Below the pieces are notes generated by a model, which was not told the DNA's origin, ran no database searches, and was given only the letters and a program-made list of their open reading frames with translations. From Gemmatimonadota bacterium (GTDB taxonomy: Bacteria > Gemmatimonadota > Gemmatimonadetes > Gemmatimonadales > GWC2-71-9), in NCBI GenBank assembly GCA_016720805.1, contig JADKJZ010000012.1:1-61093 (forward strand): DNA of 61,093 bases, given 5' to 3'. Positions 27,085 to 35,019 of the stretch are shown here, piece by piece. Made by a program: the position numbers and the translations under genes. The first letter of the stretch is position 1. Every line of letters begins with the position of its first letter.

Positions 27085-28320
27085 TCAAGGGAACGAGATC
27101 GCCTCCAGCGCGGTTCCGGCGGGTACCACACCCTGGCCCGCCGGGACGCACACCAGGAACTCGGCCCCCCGCATCGTAGTCATCAGCGCGGACCCGACGG
27201 GCCCCGTGGCCCGGAGCAGGGGGGTCACGAGGTGGCCTGCTCCCTGGCGACTGGCGCGGAAATAGAGGTCCAGTACGGCGTCCCGTTCCACGTCACTGTC
27301 CAGCGTGACGGGGAGCGCCGGCCGTCGGGGGGCGGTGTCACCGAGGAGTCGGCGGATCGTCGGCCGCACGAAGAGGGTGAACGTCACCATGGCCGAGACC
27401 GGGTTGCCGGGGAGGGCGATCCAGACGCGGCCATCTGGCAGTCGTGCCGCCGTGGTCGGCCCGCCCGGCCGCAGCAGGACTCGCCGAAAGAGGAGGCGCG
27501 CGCCCAGCCGTTCCAGGACCGCGGGCACGTGGTCGTGATCGCCAACGGAGACGCCGCCCACTGTGACGAGCAGTTCCGCGCTGGCCGCGTGGCCGATGGC
27601 GGCGATGAGCGCATCGGGGTCATCGGGGACGGGGCCGAGTGGCAGGGGCGTCGCCCCGGCGAGATGGGTCAGCGCGGCGAGGGTCGGCGTGTTGCTGTCG
27701 GCGAGTCGGCTGCCAGCACGGACCGGTGCGGGGTCGTCGAGCGAGGCGAGTTCGTCGCCACTGCTGATGATCGCGACGAAGGGGCGTCGGTGCACGGGTG
27801 GCGTGGTGATCGCGAGGGCGGCGAGCAGCGAGATCTCGCCGGGTCCGATGTCGTGGCCACGCGGCAACACGACCACGCCGGCCGCGACGTCGCTGCCGGC
27901 ACGGCGCACATGCCGACCGAGATCACGGTCGTCGTGGATGCGCACCACTTCCGCTCCGCGATCGGTGTCTTCCTGGCGGATGATCGTGTCGGCACCCTCC
28001 GGCACCGGACCACCGGTGAAGATCCGCATCGCCTCGCCGCGGGCGAGTGCCCGCGGCGCGGTGGCCCCGGCCGCGATGTGCGCGACGACCGGTAGCGTGG
28101 CGGGGTGGTCCTGCGAGGCTCCGCGCACGTCCTCGCCGTGCACGGCATAGCCATCCATCGCGGCGTTGGTCCATTGCGGCAGCGCGAACGGTGCCGTGAC
28201 GTCCTCGGCGAGCACACCGCCGAGTGCCTCCGCCAGCGGCACAGGCACGCTCGGCAACGGCGCGACCTCGGCGAGAATCGCCGCGACCGCGTCGTCGACG
28301 CTCAGACGAATGGCAGCCAT
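27085..28320 (-). CDS. moeA: Molybdopterin molybdenumtransferase
   Basis: Inserts molybdate into adenylylated molybdopterin. About 411 residues. Family landmarks: PLPSVPVPLAEALGGVLAED, WTNAAMDGYAVHGEDV, IFTGGPVPEGADTIIRQEDT, the active-site GGVSVGDHDHVPAVLERLGA, and WIALPGNPVSAMVTFTLFV. ATG 28320 is chosen since it begins MAAIRLSVDDAVAAIL and lies 7 bases after the upstream gene's stop, with GAGGGAG before it. No other molybdenum-cofactor genes are nearby. Its 3' end lies just before the htpX-terC promoter. Confidence 0.92.
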   Translation of the reverse strand: MAAIRLSVDDAVAAILAEVAPLPSVPVPLAEALGGVLAEDVTAPFALPQWTNAAMDGYAVHGEDVRGASQDHPATLPVVAHIAAGATAPRALARGEAMRIFTGGPVPEGADTIIRQEDTDRGAEVVRIHDDRDLGRHVRRAGSDVAAGVVVLPRGHDIGPGEISLLAALAITTPPVHRRPFVAIISSGDELASLDDPAPVRAGSRLADSNTPTLAALTHLAGATPLPLGPVPDDPDALIAAIGHAASAELLVTVGGVSVGDHDHVPAVLERLGARLLFRRVLLRPGGPTTAARLPDGRVWIALPGNPVSAMVTFTLFVRPTIRRLLGDTAPRRPALPVTLDSDVERDAVLDLYFRASRQGAGHLVTPLLRATGPVGSALMTTMRGAEFLVCVPAGQGVVPAGTALEAISFP

Positions 28321-28327
28321 CACTCCC

Positions 28328-29140
28328 TCAGTACCGTCGGCCTCGTCGCTTCTCGAGCACGATGTCGAAACCGACGAGAATCGAGGGGAGCGTCTTCCAG
28401 ACCGAACCCGTCTGCGGTGGCGCACCTTGATAGATCGAGGGCCCGGTCACGACCGGCAGTCGCAGGGCGGTGTAGCGCAGCTCGGCGCGGAACTGGTACC
28501 CGGGTGAGGACGAGGTCGCGATCCCGACCATCACCGAGCCGGTGGGCCGCAACTGGCCGCCGCCCGCCTGGGGATAGATGGTGAAGGCGGTGTCGCCGAA
28601 GGCGCCGATCGTGGCCACTGTCCGCACCGTCCCGCGGAGCGCCAGCGCCACGCCTGCCACGCCGCGCACATACGGCTGGATCCAGCCGCGGCTCACGGGG
28701 CGCAACACCAGCCCGCCCGCGAGCGAGACCGCGGAGGCCGGACGTTCGTAGTTCCGCAGCGTGGTGCAGACGAGTCGATTGAGCGGGTCACCACTTGCCG
28801 TGACGAGGGTGCAGTCGTCCACCGTACCGAGGCCAAGGTAGTTCACCTCCGCGGTGACCCCGAGATTGCCCTTCGGATACCAGGTGCCGGTCCCTGCAAA
28901 GGTGATGTTCGACCGGATGCGTCGCTTCAAGCCAAAGACGTCCACCGCTTCGGTGGTGGTGAGAATCGGTTGCGCCGGGACGGACCAGAGATCGGTGCCA
29001 CCAATCCACCCGGCAGCGACACCGATGACGAGTCGACTCTGGTCGCCGGTTGCCTGCGCCGCGGCGCGCACCGGGGGCAACGCCAGCAGCGCGAGCAACG
29101 CACCGCACAGGGCGAATTGCCTCGAGGGAAGATCACGCAT
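28328..29140 (-). CDS. Outer-membrane beta-barrel-like protein
   Basis: About 270 residues. Signal peptide (ALCGALLALLALPPVRAAAQ) then alternating polar/hydrophobic strands rich in Gly and aromatics: SRLVIGVAAGWIGGTDLWSV, SNITFAGTGTWYPKGNLGVT, VSLAGGLVLRPVSRGWIQPY, GSVMVGIATSSSPGYQFRAE. It ends in a strand (ILVGFDIVLEKRRGRRY) rather than a terminal aromatic, so it is not a classic Omp end. Cys pair in DDCTLVTASG/RLVCTTL could be a disulfide. No family assigned. Just upstream of moeA with a 7-base gap. Confidence 0.6.
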   Translation of the reverse strand: MRDLPSRQFALCGALLALLALPPVRAAAQATGDQSRLVIGVAAGWIGGTDLWSVPAQPILTTTEAVDVFGLKRRIRSNITFAGTGTWYPKGNLGVTAEVNYLGLGTVDDCTLVTASGDPLNRLVCTTLRNYERPASAVSLAGGLVLRPVSRGWIQPYVRGVAGVALALRGTVRTVATIGAFGDTAFTIYPQAGGGQLRPTGSVMVGIATSSSPGYQFRAELRYTALRLPVVTGPSIYQGAPPQTGSVWKTLPSILVGFDIVLEKRRGRRY

Positions 29141-29188
29141 CGCAGCCTCCGGGGGGAACGACAGATCGAGCTCGACAAAGGCAGGGGT

Positions 29189-29611
29189 TCAGGCGGGTCC
29201 GCGGCACTCGGCCCAGAGGGTGGCGTCCTCGGCCACCAGCACGCGCTCCACTGACACGTCAGCCGGGAGACGTTCGGCGACTCGCGCAAAGCACCACGCG
29301 GCGATCGCCTCACAGGTCGGCAACTGCGCACCCGGCGCGAACGTCGGGACCGCCTCAGCAAGATGGCGGCCCGCCAACGGGGCCGCGACTGTTTCGGTAA
29401 GGATCGTGTCAAGCAGCGGCAGGTCGATCACCATCTGCGTGTCGGGGTCGAGCGGACCGGCGACGGTGACCTCGACGCGATAGAGGTGCCCATGTCCGGG
29501 AGCGGCGCTGGTCCAGCCGAAGCGCCGCGCATTCTCGGCCTCGCTCCACGCCGGCTTGTGGTAGCGATGGCGGGCGTGAAAGCTGAGTACCCGCGTCAGC
29601 GAGCAGCGCAT
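29189..29611 (-). CDS. 6-pyruvoyl-tetrahydropterin synthase / QueD family protein
   Basis: About 140 residues. T-fold zinc enzyme family acting on dihydroneopterin triphosphate in tetrahydropterin or queuosine synthesis. Zinc histidines are seen in LSFHARHRYHKPAW and GHGHLYRVEVTV; VIDLPLLDTILTETV and PTCEAIAAWCFARVAERL match the later helices, and VERVLVAEDATLWAEC the last strand with Glu. The catalytic Cys position (FGKCNNPNGHGHNY in typical PTPS) reads FGWTSAAPGHGHLY, so Cys is Thr. The reaction may therefore differ. Lies 11 bases upstream of a barrel gene's stop in the minus-strand run. Confidence 0.75.
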   Translation of the reverse strand: MRCSLTRVLSFHARHRYHKPAWSEAENARRFGWTSAAPGHGHLYRVEVTVAGPLDPDTQMVIDLPLLDTILTETVAAPLAGRHLAEAVPTFAPGAQLPTCEAIAAWCFARVAERLPADVSVERVLVAEDATLWAECRGPA

Positions 29612-29621
29612 CGGTCGATCG

Positions 29622-30344
29622 TCAGAATTTGATCCCCAAGCCGAAGAGCAACGCGGGCACCGGCGTGTACTCGCCGCTCTTGCCGGTCGGGTTCACGGCG
29701 TTCGGATTGTCGGTGGTGCCCGGTGCCTGCGCCGGTTCGTCGGCGTAGGAGTTCGGGTACTTGAGGTTCCAGAGGTACGCACGCGCCTCGACCTTCAGGA
29801 ACAGCCGCTGGCCGAGCATCAGCCGCGACCCGACATTCGGCGCGAAATAGAGCTTGGTGCCGAAGGCATAGCCGGAGGTGTCCGCCGCCGGCGTCTTCGC
29901 CCCGTGCACCAGCCCCAGGCCGACGCCGGCGTATGGAGCGAAACCACGCCACGTCTTGCCGCCAGTGAGATTCAGCTGGAGCGTGAACTCGCCCCCGATG
30001 AGGCGGTGGTCGATCGGACCTGACACCCGCGTCGCGGGCGACTTGTCGGCGTCCACGATGTAGCGTTGCGCGGACGCCGTCCAGGCGCCGAGCGCAAGCT
30101 GCAGCGAGTGATTGCCGCGGAAGTTCAGCCGCGCCCCCATGATCCGGCCGTCCTGCGGCCCGACCTTGAGCGGCCCGCCATTGCCGAAGAGCTGGCCGCC
30201 CTGGAGTTCGAGCGTCTGGCCGAAGCGGATCTCGCGGAACGGCGACTCGGCAGGGAGGTACCCCACCTGTGCCACGGCCGAGGCGGCGGGAAGGCAGAGC
30301 GCCGCGAGGGCGATCAGGGCGGAACGGCGACGGGTTGAGCGCAT
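29622..30344 (-). CDS. Outer-membrane beta-barrel protein
   Basis: About 240 residues. Signal peptide (SALIALAALCLPAASAVAQ), then strands such as ARLNFRGNHSLQLALGAWTA, EFTLQLNLTGGKTWRGFAPY, AGVGLGLVHGAK and LFLKVEARAYLWNLKYPNSY, ending VPALLFGLGIKF with a terminal Phe as in BamA-inserted barrels. ATG 30344 is preferred over a TTG three codons upstream because a TAGCTT -10 box ends 7 bases before it. Function unknown; size fits an eight-stranded OmpA/OmpW-like barrel. Confidence 0.65.
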   Translation of the reverse strand: MRSTRRRSALIALAALCLPAASAVAQVGYLPAESPFREIRFGQTLELQGGQLFGNGGPLKVGPQDGRIMGARLNFRGNHSLQLALGAWTASAQRYIVDADKSPATRVSGPIDHRLIGGEFTLQLNLTGGKTWRGFAPYAGVGLGLVHGAKTPAADTSGYAFGTKLYFAPNVGSRLMLGQRLFLKVEARAYLWNLKYPNSYADEPAQAPGTTDNPNAVNPTGKSGEYTPVPALLFGLGIKF

Positions 30345-30351
30345 CAGCACC

Positions 30352-30357
30352 AAGCTA
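30352..30357 (-). promoter_or_regulatory. Putative -10 box (TAGCTT) before the barrel gene
   Basis: Minus-strand TAGCTT in the 17-base gap between gpmI and the barrel gene; 7 bases to ATG 30344, no ribosome binding site. Confidence 0.35.
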
Positions 30358-30361
30358 CACC

Positions 30362-31915
30362 TCAGGCGAGCAGAAGGGATCGGCCGGTCATCTCGGCGGG
30401 CTGGTCGATGCCGAGCAATCCGAGAATGGTAGGCGCCACGTCGCAGAGCGCGCCACCTGCGGCGCGGAGCGGGGCGTCGTGCCCGACGGTCAGGAACGGA
30501 ACGAGGTTGGTCGTGTGGGCCGTGTGCGGCCCCCCGGTGACCGGGTCGATCATCATCTCGGCATTGCCGTGGTCGGCAGTGACCAGGACTCGGGCGCCCA
30601 CCGCGTCGGCCGCCGCCAGCACCTGCGTCAACGCATGATCGACCGTTTCGACGGCCTTGATCACGGCGGGGATCACCCCGGTATGCCCGACCATGTCGGC
30701 GTTGGCGAAGTTCGCGAGGAAGAAGTCGTGCTCGCGACGACCCAGGGCGCGGCAGAGCACCTCGGCAATGCCGGCGGCGCTCATTTCCGGGGCGAGGTCG
30801 TAGGTCGCCACCTTCTGCGACGGAACCAGCTCGCGCTCTTCCCCGGCCCAGGGCACTTCATTGCCGCCGTTGAAGAAGTAGGTGACGTGCGGGTACTTCT
30901 CGGTCTCGGCGGTGCGGAATTGCGTGCGCCCGATCTCGCTCAACGTCTCCGCGAGAATCTTCGCCATCGAAAACGGTGGAAAGGCGGAGGGAATCGGGAA
31001 TGTCTGGTCGTACTGCGTCATCGTGGCAGCGGTCAGCTGCGGCCGATCGGAAACGTCGAAGCCATCAAAGCTCGGGATGCAGAGCGCACCGACGAGCTGG
31101 CGCATCCGATCGGAGCGATAGTTGACGAAGAAGATCCCGTCGCCATTCCGGAGCGTCGCGACCGGTGCGCCGTTCGCGGTCATCACCAGCGGCTTGATGA
31201 ACTCGTCAGTCTCGCCGCGGTCATACGCCTCGCGCACCGCCGCGAGCGGATCGGCGACGTGGAGTCCGACACCATGCACCATGGCATCGTACGCCAGCTT
31301 CAGCCGTTCCCAGCGTCGATCGCGGTCCATGGCGAAGTAGCGGCCAACCAATGAGGCCAGGACGGTGCGCCCGCCACCGAACTTCGCCATGTCCTGCTGC
31401 AACCCCGCCACCACCTCGATGCCCGAATTCGGGGGAGAGTCGCGGCCGTCGAGGAATCCGTGGATGGCGATGCGGGGGACGCCGAGGCGGATGGCGGCAT
31501 CGATGGCGGCCCGCAGGTGGCCATCGATCGCGTGGACTCCGCCCCAGCCCAGCAGGCCAGCCAGGTGCAGGGTGCTGTCGGCGCGAACCACGGCCGCGCA
31601 GACCGCGGCGAAGGCCGGGAGGGCGATGAACTGGTCGCGGGCGATGGTCTGGTTGATCCGGACGAGATCCTGAGGGACGACCCGGCCGGCCCCGAGGTTC
31701 AGGTGGCCGACTTCGCTGTTCCCCATCTGCCCTTCGGGGAGCCCGACGGCGAGGCCGCTGGCATTCAGCAAGGTGCGCGGGGCGCGGGCCACGAGGCGAT
31801 CCCAGGTCGGGGTGTTCGCCATCGCGATCGCGTTGCCGTAGGTCTCCTCGCGCCATCCCCAGCCGTCAAGGACGACCAGCACCACGGGCGCGGACTGCTT
31901 GCGGGCGTTTGACAT
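30362..31915 (-). CDS. gpmI: 2,3-bisphosphoglycerate-independent phosphoglycerate mutase
   Basis: Glycolytic interconversion of 3- and 2-phosphoglycerate using two Mn2+. About 517 residues, normal length. VVLVVLDGWGWREETYGNAI gives the first metal Asp; GLPEGQMGNSEVGHLNLGAG carries the phosphoserine nucleophile (NSEVGH); FLDGRDSPPNSGIEVV, NYRSDRMRQL and LANFANADMVGHTGVIPAVI plus LVTADHGNAEMM supply the other metal ligands. The gene diverges from the SH3 protein at 31946 across 30 bases. Because it is Mn2+-dependent, its nearness to a Mn2+ riboswitch is suggestive but unproven. Confidence 0.95.
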   Translation of the reverse strand: MSNARKQSAPVVLVVLDGWGWREETYGNAIAMANTPTWDRLVARAPRTLLNASGLAVGLPEGQMGNSEVGHLNLGAGRVVPQDLVRINQTIARDQFIALPAFAAVCAAVVRADSTLHLAGLLGWGGVHAIDGHLRAAIDAAIRLGVPRIAIHGFLDGRDSPPNSGIEVVAGLQQDMAKFGGGRTVLASLVGRYFAMDRDRRWERLKLAYDAMVHGVGLHVADPLAAVREAYDRGETDEFIKPLVMTANGAPVATLRNGDGIFFVNYRSDRMRQLVGALCIPSFDGFDVSDRPQLTAATMTQYDQTFPIPSAFPPFSMAKILAETLSEIGRTQFRTAETEKYPHVTYFFNGGNEVPWAGEERELVPSQKVATYDLAPEMSAAGIAEVLCRALGRREHDFFLANFANADMVGHTGVIPAVIKAVETVDHALTQVLAAADAVGARVLVTADHGNAEMMIDPVTGGPHTAHTTNLVPFLTVGHDAPLRAAGGALCDVAPTILGLLGIDQPAEMTGRSLLLA

Positions 31916-31945
31916 GCTCCTCCGCGACGTCTACACTCTCAATCC

Positions 31946-32986
31946 GTGATCGGCGCGCCGCAATCTACCCCTGCCAGAATCTGCCTACCAGCCTGCATGT
32001 TGCTGCTGTGGGCCGCCTTGGCGTGCCCCTCGGCGCCGCTGGCCGCGCAGGCGTCTGGAGCGGCCCGGATCGGTACCGAGACCGAGTTCCAGAAGGAACC
32101 GAATGGGGCCGTCCTCGGCCGTGTCATGGTCGGGACGACGGTCACGACGCTCGGCACCAAGGGCAACTGGTCCGAAGTCCGCTTTGACGGGTGGATCGCC
32201 GCCAAGGCGCTGCGCGATGACCGTCGGGACGGCTACGACGTGGCGGTGGCGCTCTCTGCGGGGAGCACGCTGCGCGGCGCGGCAGGCAACGGCGCCACCG
32301 TGGCGACGGTACGGGCCGGCGCCCTGCTGAAGCGGCTTGAGACCAAGGGCGAATGGGTGCGGGTGCAGCGTAGCGCCTGGCTTCTCCAGAGTGCGCTCAA
32401 AGCGGCGGACTCCAAGGTTGCTGTCACGCCACCCGCGGCTGCGGCGACTCCCGCACCCGCGCTGGTGCCCAAGGTCGACTCGAGCGGGAAGCCTGGCGTC
32501 ACGACACTCAGCGCTGCGGCCACCCTCTCGGCGACCTCCGGCGGTGCCCCGGTGGCCACCCTCGAAGCCCCGATTCCGGTCACGGTGCTGGAACGGAAGG
32601 GGGGGTGGGCCAAGGTCCAGCTCGAGGGGTGGGTCCGCGAGGGAAGCCTGGGCGAGGGGCTCGGGGGCACGGGACCATCGGCGGCCGATATTCGCGCCAA
32701 TCCTGATCGGTACCTCGGGCAGACGGTCGAATGGACCATCCAGATCCTCTCGATCCAGAAGGCGGACGAGCTGCGGCCCGAGCTTCCCCCCGGCCAGCCC
32801 TATGTGCTGGCGCGGGGGCCGATCCCTGAAACCGGATTCGTCTACCTGGTCGTCAGTGCCAAGGACGCCGAGCAGTTCCGCGCCATGGAACCACTCGCCA
32901 AGCTTCGCATCCGGGCGACGATTCGTGCCGGCCGCAGCCGCTTCCTCCCGACCCCGGTGCTCACCTTCGTGCGCCGGCTCGACTGA
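31946..32986 (+). CDS. Secreted protein with bacterial SH3 domains
   Basis: About 346 residues. GTG 31946 gives a leader with a hydrophobic core (ACMLLLWAALACPSAPLAAQ); ATG 31997 is an alternative. Three SH3b-like repeats follow: TEFQKEPNGAVLGRVMVGTT to NWSEVRFDGWIAAKAL (residues 45-90), STLRGAAGNGATVATVRAGA to EWVRVQRSAWLLQSAL (97-150), and TTLSAAATLSATSGGAPVAT to GWAKVQLEGWVREGSL (175-230), the last two joined by a Pro/Ala linker. The C-terminal 100 residues (NPDRYLGQTVEWTIQILSIQ) look like an OB-like fold. SH3b domains usually bind cell-wall peptide. Function not known. Confidence 0.7.
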   Translation: MIGAPQSTPARICLPACMLLLWAALACPSAPLAAQASGAARIGTETEFQKEPNGAVLGRVMVGTTVTTLGTKGNWSEVRFDGWIAAKALRDDRRDGYDVAVALSAGSTLRGAAGNGATVATVRAGALLKRLETKGEWVRVQRSAWLLQSALKAADSKVAVTPPAAAATPAPALVPKVDSSGKPGVTTLSAAATLSATSGGAPVATLEAPIPVTVLERKGGWAKVQLEGWVREGSLGEGLGGTGPSAADIRANPDRYLGQTVEWTIQILSIQKADELRPELPPGQPYVLARGPIPETGFVYLVVSAKDAEQFRAMEPLAKLRIRATIRAGRSRFLPTPVLTFVRRLD

Positions 32987-33001
32987 GCCCCGGAGGGGCC
33001 C

Positions 33002-33370
33002 GTGAACGAACAACTCCGCGACCGGATCCTCCGTCGCCTCGACACGCTGCCTGACGAGCGCGGCCTGCAGCTGCTCGACTATGTCGAGTTTCTCGAGAGC
33101 AAGTATGCCGAGCGCTCGGCGCCCTCGAACCTCTTCGCCCGCTTCAGCGACAGCGTCCAGGACACGATGCGCGCCGGGAAGCTGCCGCTCGACGCCATTT
33201 CGGGCACCGTCGGCTTCCTCGATTCGGCCTCCAAGGTGGTGAAAGGGCTCTCGGCGGCGGCATCTGCGGTGGTCGAGGAGGCCTCGAAGACCGCGCAGAC
33301 CCTTACGACACCGTCGGCACCCAAGGACAACCCGCCCGCCGTGCCGCCAGAGCGCGCCGGGCCGGGTTGA
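33002..33370 (+). CDS. Small conserved-type protein with DUF2281-like start
   Basis: 122 residues, cytoplasmic by appearance. The N terminus (LRRLDTLPDERGLQLLDYVE then FLESKYAER) resembles the short helical domain of DUF2281-type antitoxin-like proteins; the rest is a helical, alanine/serine-rich stretch (VVKGLSAAASAVVEEASKTA) and a Pro-rich tail. GTG 33002 follows GGAGGGGCCC closely. No toxin partner is nearby, so an antitoxin role is unlikely. Function unknown. Confidence 0.6.
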   Translation: MNEQLRDRILRRLDTLPDERGLQLLDYVEFLESKYAERSAPSNLFARFSDSVQDTMRAGKLPLDAISGTVGFLDSASKVVKGLSAAASAVVEEASKTAQTLTTPSAPKDNPPAVPPERAGPG

Positions 33371-33390
33371 TCGAACCCGGCGCGGGGCGC

Positions 33391-33396
33391 TAGGTT
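33391..33396 (+). promoter_or_regulatory. Putative -10 box (TAGGTT) for the guaB leader
   Basis: TAGGTT ends 5 bases before ATG 33402 of a 14-codon leader ORF. The hairpin formed by GTTGATCGAACCCGGC just upstream may end the preceding gene. Confidence 0.35.
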
Positions 33397-33401
33397 TCGG
33401 G

Positions 33402-33446
33402 ATGATTCCCTCCTGCATGCTGCAGGCTCCGGCAGGCGACGCGTGA
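33402..33446 (+). CDS. Putative 14-residue leader peptide upstream of guaB
   Basis: ATG 33402 opens MIPSCMLQAPAGDA and stops at TGA 33444-33446, which overlaps the guaB GTG start (33443-33445). The ORF starts 5 bases after a -10-like box and contains a CCTGCATGCTGCAGG hairpin. The exact overlap suggests translational coupling, but so short an ORF could arise by chance. Confidence 0.35.
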   Translation: MIPSCMLQAPAGDA

Positions 33447-34900
33447 GCCGCATCCGCTCGACCCCAGGCCTGACGTTCGACGACGTCCTGCTGGTCCCGC
33501 GCCACTCGCTGGTGCACCCGCGGCAGGTCTCGACCGCCACCCGTTTCACCCGCGCGATCCCCCTCCACATCCCGCTCCTCTCCGCCGCGATGGATACCGT
33601 CACGGAATCCGAGATGGCGATGGCGATGGCGCGCGCGGGCGGAATCGGCGTGATCCACAAGAACATGTCGATCGATCGACAGGCTGCGGAGGTGGACCGC
33701 GTCAAGCGCAGCGAGAGCGGGATGATCCTCAACCCGATCACGCTCGGGCCCGATCGTCCGATCCGCGAGGCGCACGCGCTGATGCGGCGCTTCAAGATCT
33801 CCGGCGTGCCGATTGTCGATGGCGACGGCCGCCTGATCGGCATCATCACCAATCGCGACCTTCAGTTCGAGCGGGCGCTCGATCGGCCGATCGCCGAGGC
33901 CATGACGCGCGACGGGCTGGTGACGGCGCCGATCGGCACCACGCTTGATGAAGCCGAGGCCATCCTGGCGCGGCACCGGATCGAAAAGCTGCCGGTCGTC
34001 GATGGGACCGGCGTGCTCAAGGGCCTGATCACCGTCAAGGACATCTTCAAGCGGCGCGATCACCCCGACGCCAACAAGGACAGCCATGGGCGCCTGCGCG
34101 TCGCCGCCGCGGTTGGCGCGGGTGCAGAGGCGATGGTCCGTGCGCGCGCGCTGCTCGACGCCGGCGCCGACGTGATCGTGGTCGATTCGGCCCACGGTCA
34201 CTCGGAGGGTGTGCTCGAGACCATCGCTGCGCTGCGCGACGCCTATCCCGACGCCCAGCTCGTCGGCGGCAACGTTGCGACGGAAGCGGGCGCCCGGGCG
34301 CTGGTGGAGCGCGGTGTCGATGGCATCAAGGTCGGCATCGGCCCGGGCTCGATCTGCACCACGCGCGTCGTCACCGGCGTCGGCGTGCCGCAGATCACGG
34401 CGATCATCGATGCAGTGCGCGGCGCGGGTGACGTGCCGGTCATCGCCGATGGCGGCATCAAGTATTCGGGCGATGTGGTGAAGGCACTCGCCGCCGGCGC
34501 GGCCTCCGTCATGATGGGCTCGATGCTCGCCGGCACCGAAGAGAGTCCGGGCGAGAGCATCCTCGCGGAGGGGCGCCGTTTCAAGATGATCCGCGGCATG
34601 GGCTCGCTCTCCGCCATGCAGGATGGCTCCGCCGATCGCTACTTCCAGGAAGGCGAGGTCTCGGCCTCGAAGATGGTCCCCGAGGGGATCGAGGGGCGGG
34701 TCCCCTACAAGGGTCCGGTCGCCGACGTCCTGTTCCAGATGGTCGGCGGGTTGCGGAGCGGGATGGGGTACTGCGGCGTCGGCGACATCGTCACGCTCTG
34801 CAGCGAGACCGAGTTCATCCAGATCACCTCGGCCGGCCTGCGCGAGTCGCACCCGCACGACGTGACCATCACGCGAGAAGCACCCAACTACCAGAAGTAG
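33443..34900 (+). CDS. guaB: IMP dehydrogenase
   Basis: Oxidises IMP to XMP, the committed step to guanine nucleotides. About 485 residues, full length. TFDDVLLVPRHSLVHPRQVS, LLSAAMDTVTESEMAMAMAR, two CBS domains between residues 95 and 205 (ISGVPIVDGDGRLIGIITNR; EKLPVVDGTGVLKGLITVKD), then VIVVDSAHGHSEGVLETIAA, GIGPGSICTTRVVTGVGVPQ with the catalytic Cys, and VIADGGIKYSGDVVKALAAG. GTG 33443 overlaps the stop of a short leader ORF. A perfect 30-bp palindromic heptamer array starts 6 bases after its stop. Confidence 0.96.
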   Translation: MSRIRSTPGLTFDDVLLVPRHSLVHPRQVSTATRFTRAIPLHIPLLSAAMDTVTESEMAMAMARAGGIGVIHKNMSIDRQAAEVDRVKRSESGMILNPITLGPDRPIREAHALMRRFKISGVPIVDGDGRLIGIITNRDLQFERALDRPIAEAMTRDGLVTAPIGTTLDEAEAILARHRIEKLPVVDGTGVLKGLITVKDIFKRRDHPDANKDSHGRLRVAAAVGAGAEAMVRARALLDAGADVIVVDSAHGHSEGVLETIAALRDAYPDAQLVGGNVATEAGARALVERGVDGIKVGIGPGSICTTRVVTGVGVPQITAIIDAVRGAGDVPVIADGGIKYSGDVVKALAAGAASVMMGSMLAGTEESPGESILAEGRRFKMIRGMGSLSAMQDGSADRYFQEGEVSASKMVPEGIEGRVPYKGPVADVLFQMVGGLRSGMGYCGVGDIVTLCSETEFIQITSAGLRESHPHDVTITREAPNYQK

Positions 34901-34905
34901 GCCAG

Positions 34906-34940
34906 CGAGGATCGATCATCGATGATCGATCCTCGATGGT
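34906..34940. repeat. Palindromic heptamer array after guaB
   Basis: CGAGGAT, CGATCAT, CGATGAT, CGATCCT, CGATGGT in exact 7-base register. Bases 34906-34935 are a perfect 30-bp palindrome centred between 34920 and 34921, so the array is at once a tandem repeat and a hairpin. Confidence 0.92.
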
Positions 34941-35019
34941 TGCCAACGCAGCTCCGTAGGATTGCGTACCACCCCTGTTTCCTCCACCATTGCGTCTTCC
35001 CTAACCCCCAGAGGCCTCT

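Noticed and set aside
33002..33370. Antitoxin of a toxin-antitoxin pair
   Set aside because: Only the first 35 residues resemble such proteins and no small toxin gene lies next to it.
31985..34858. Open frame of about 950 codons on the minus strand opposite the SH3 protein and guaB
   Set aside because: It is antisense to well-conserved genes, has a composition of Arg/Gly/Asp/His typical of GC-rich shadow frames, and contains no recognisable domain.
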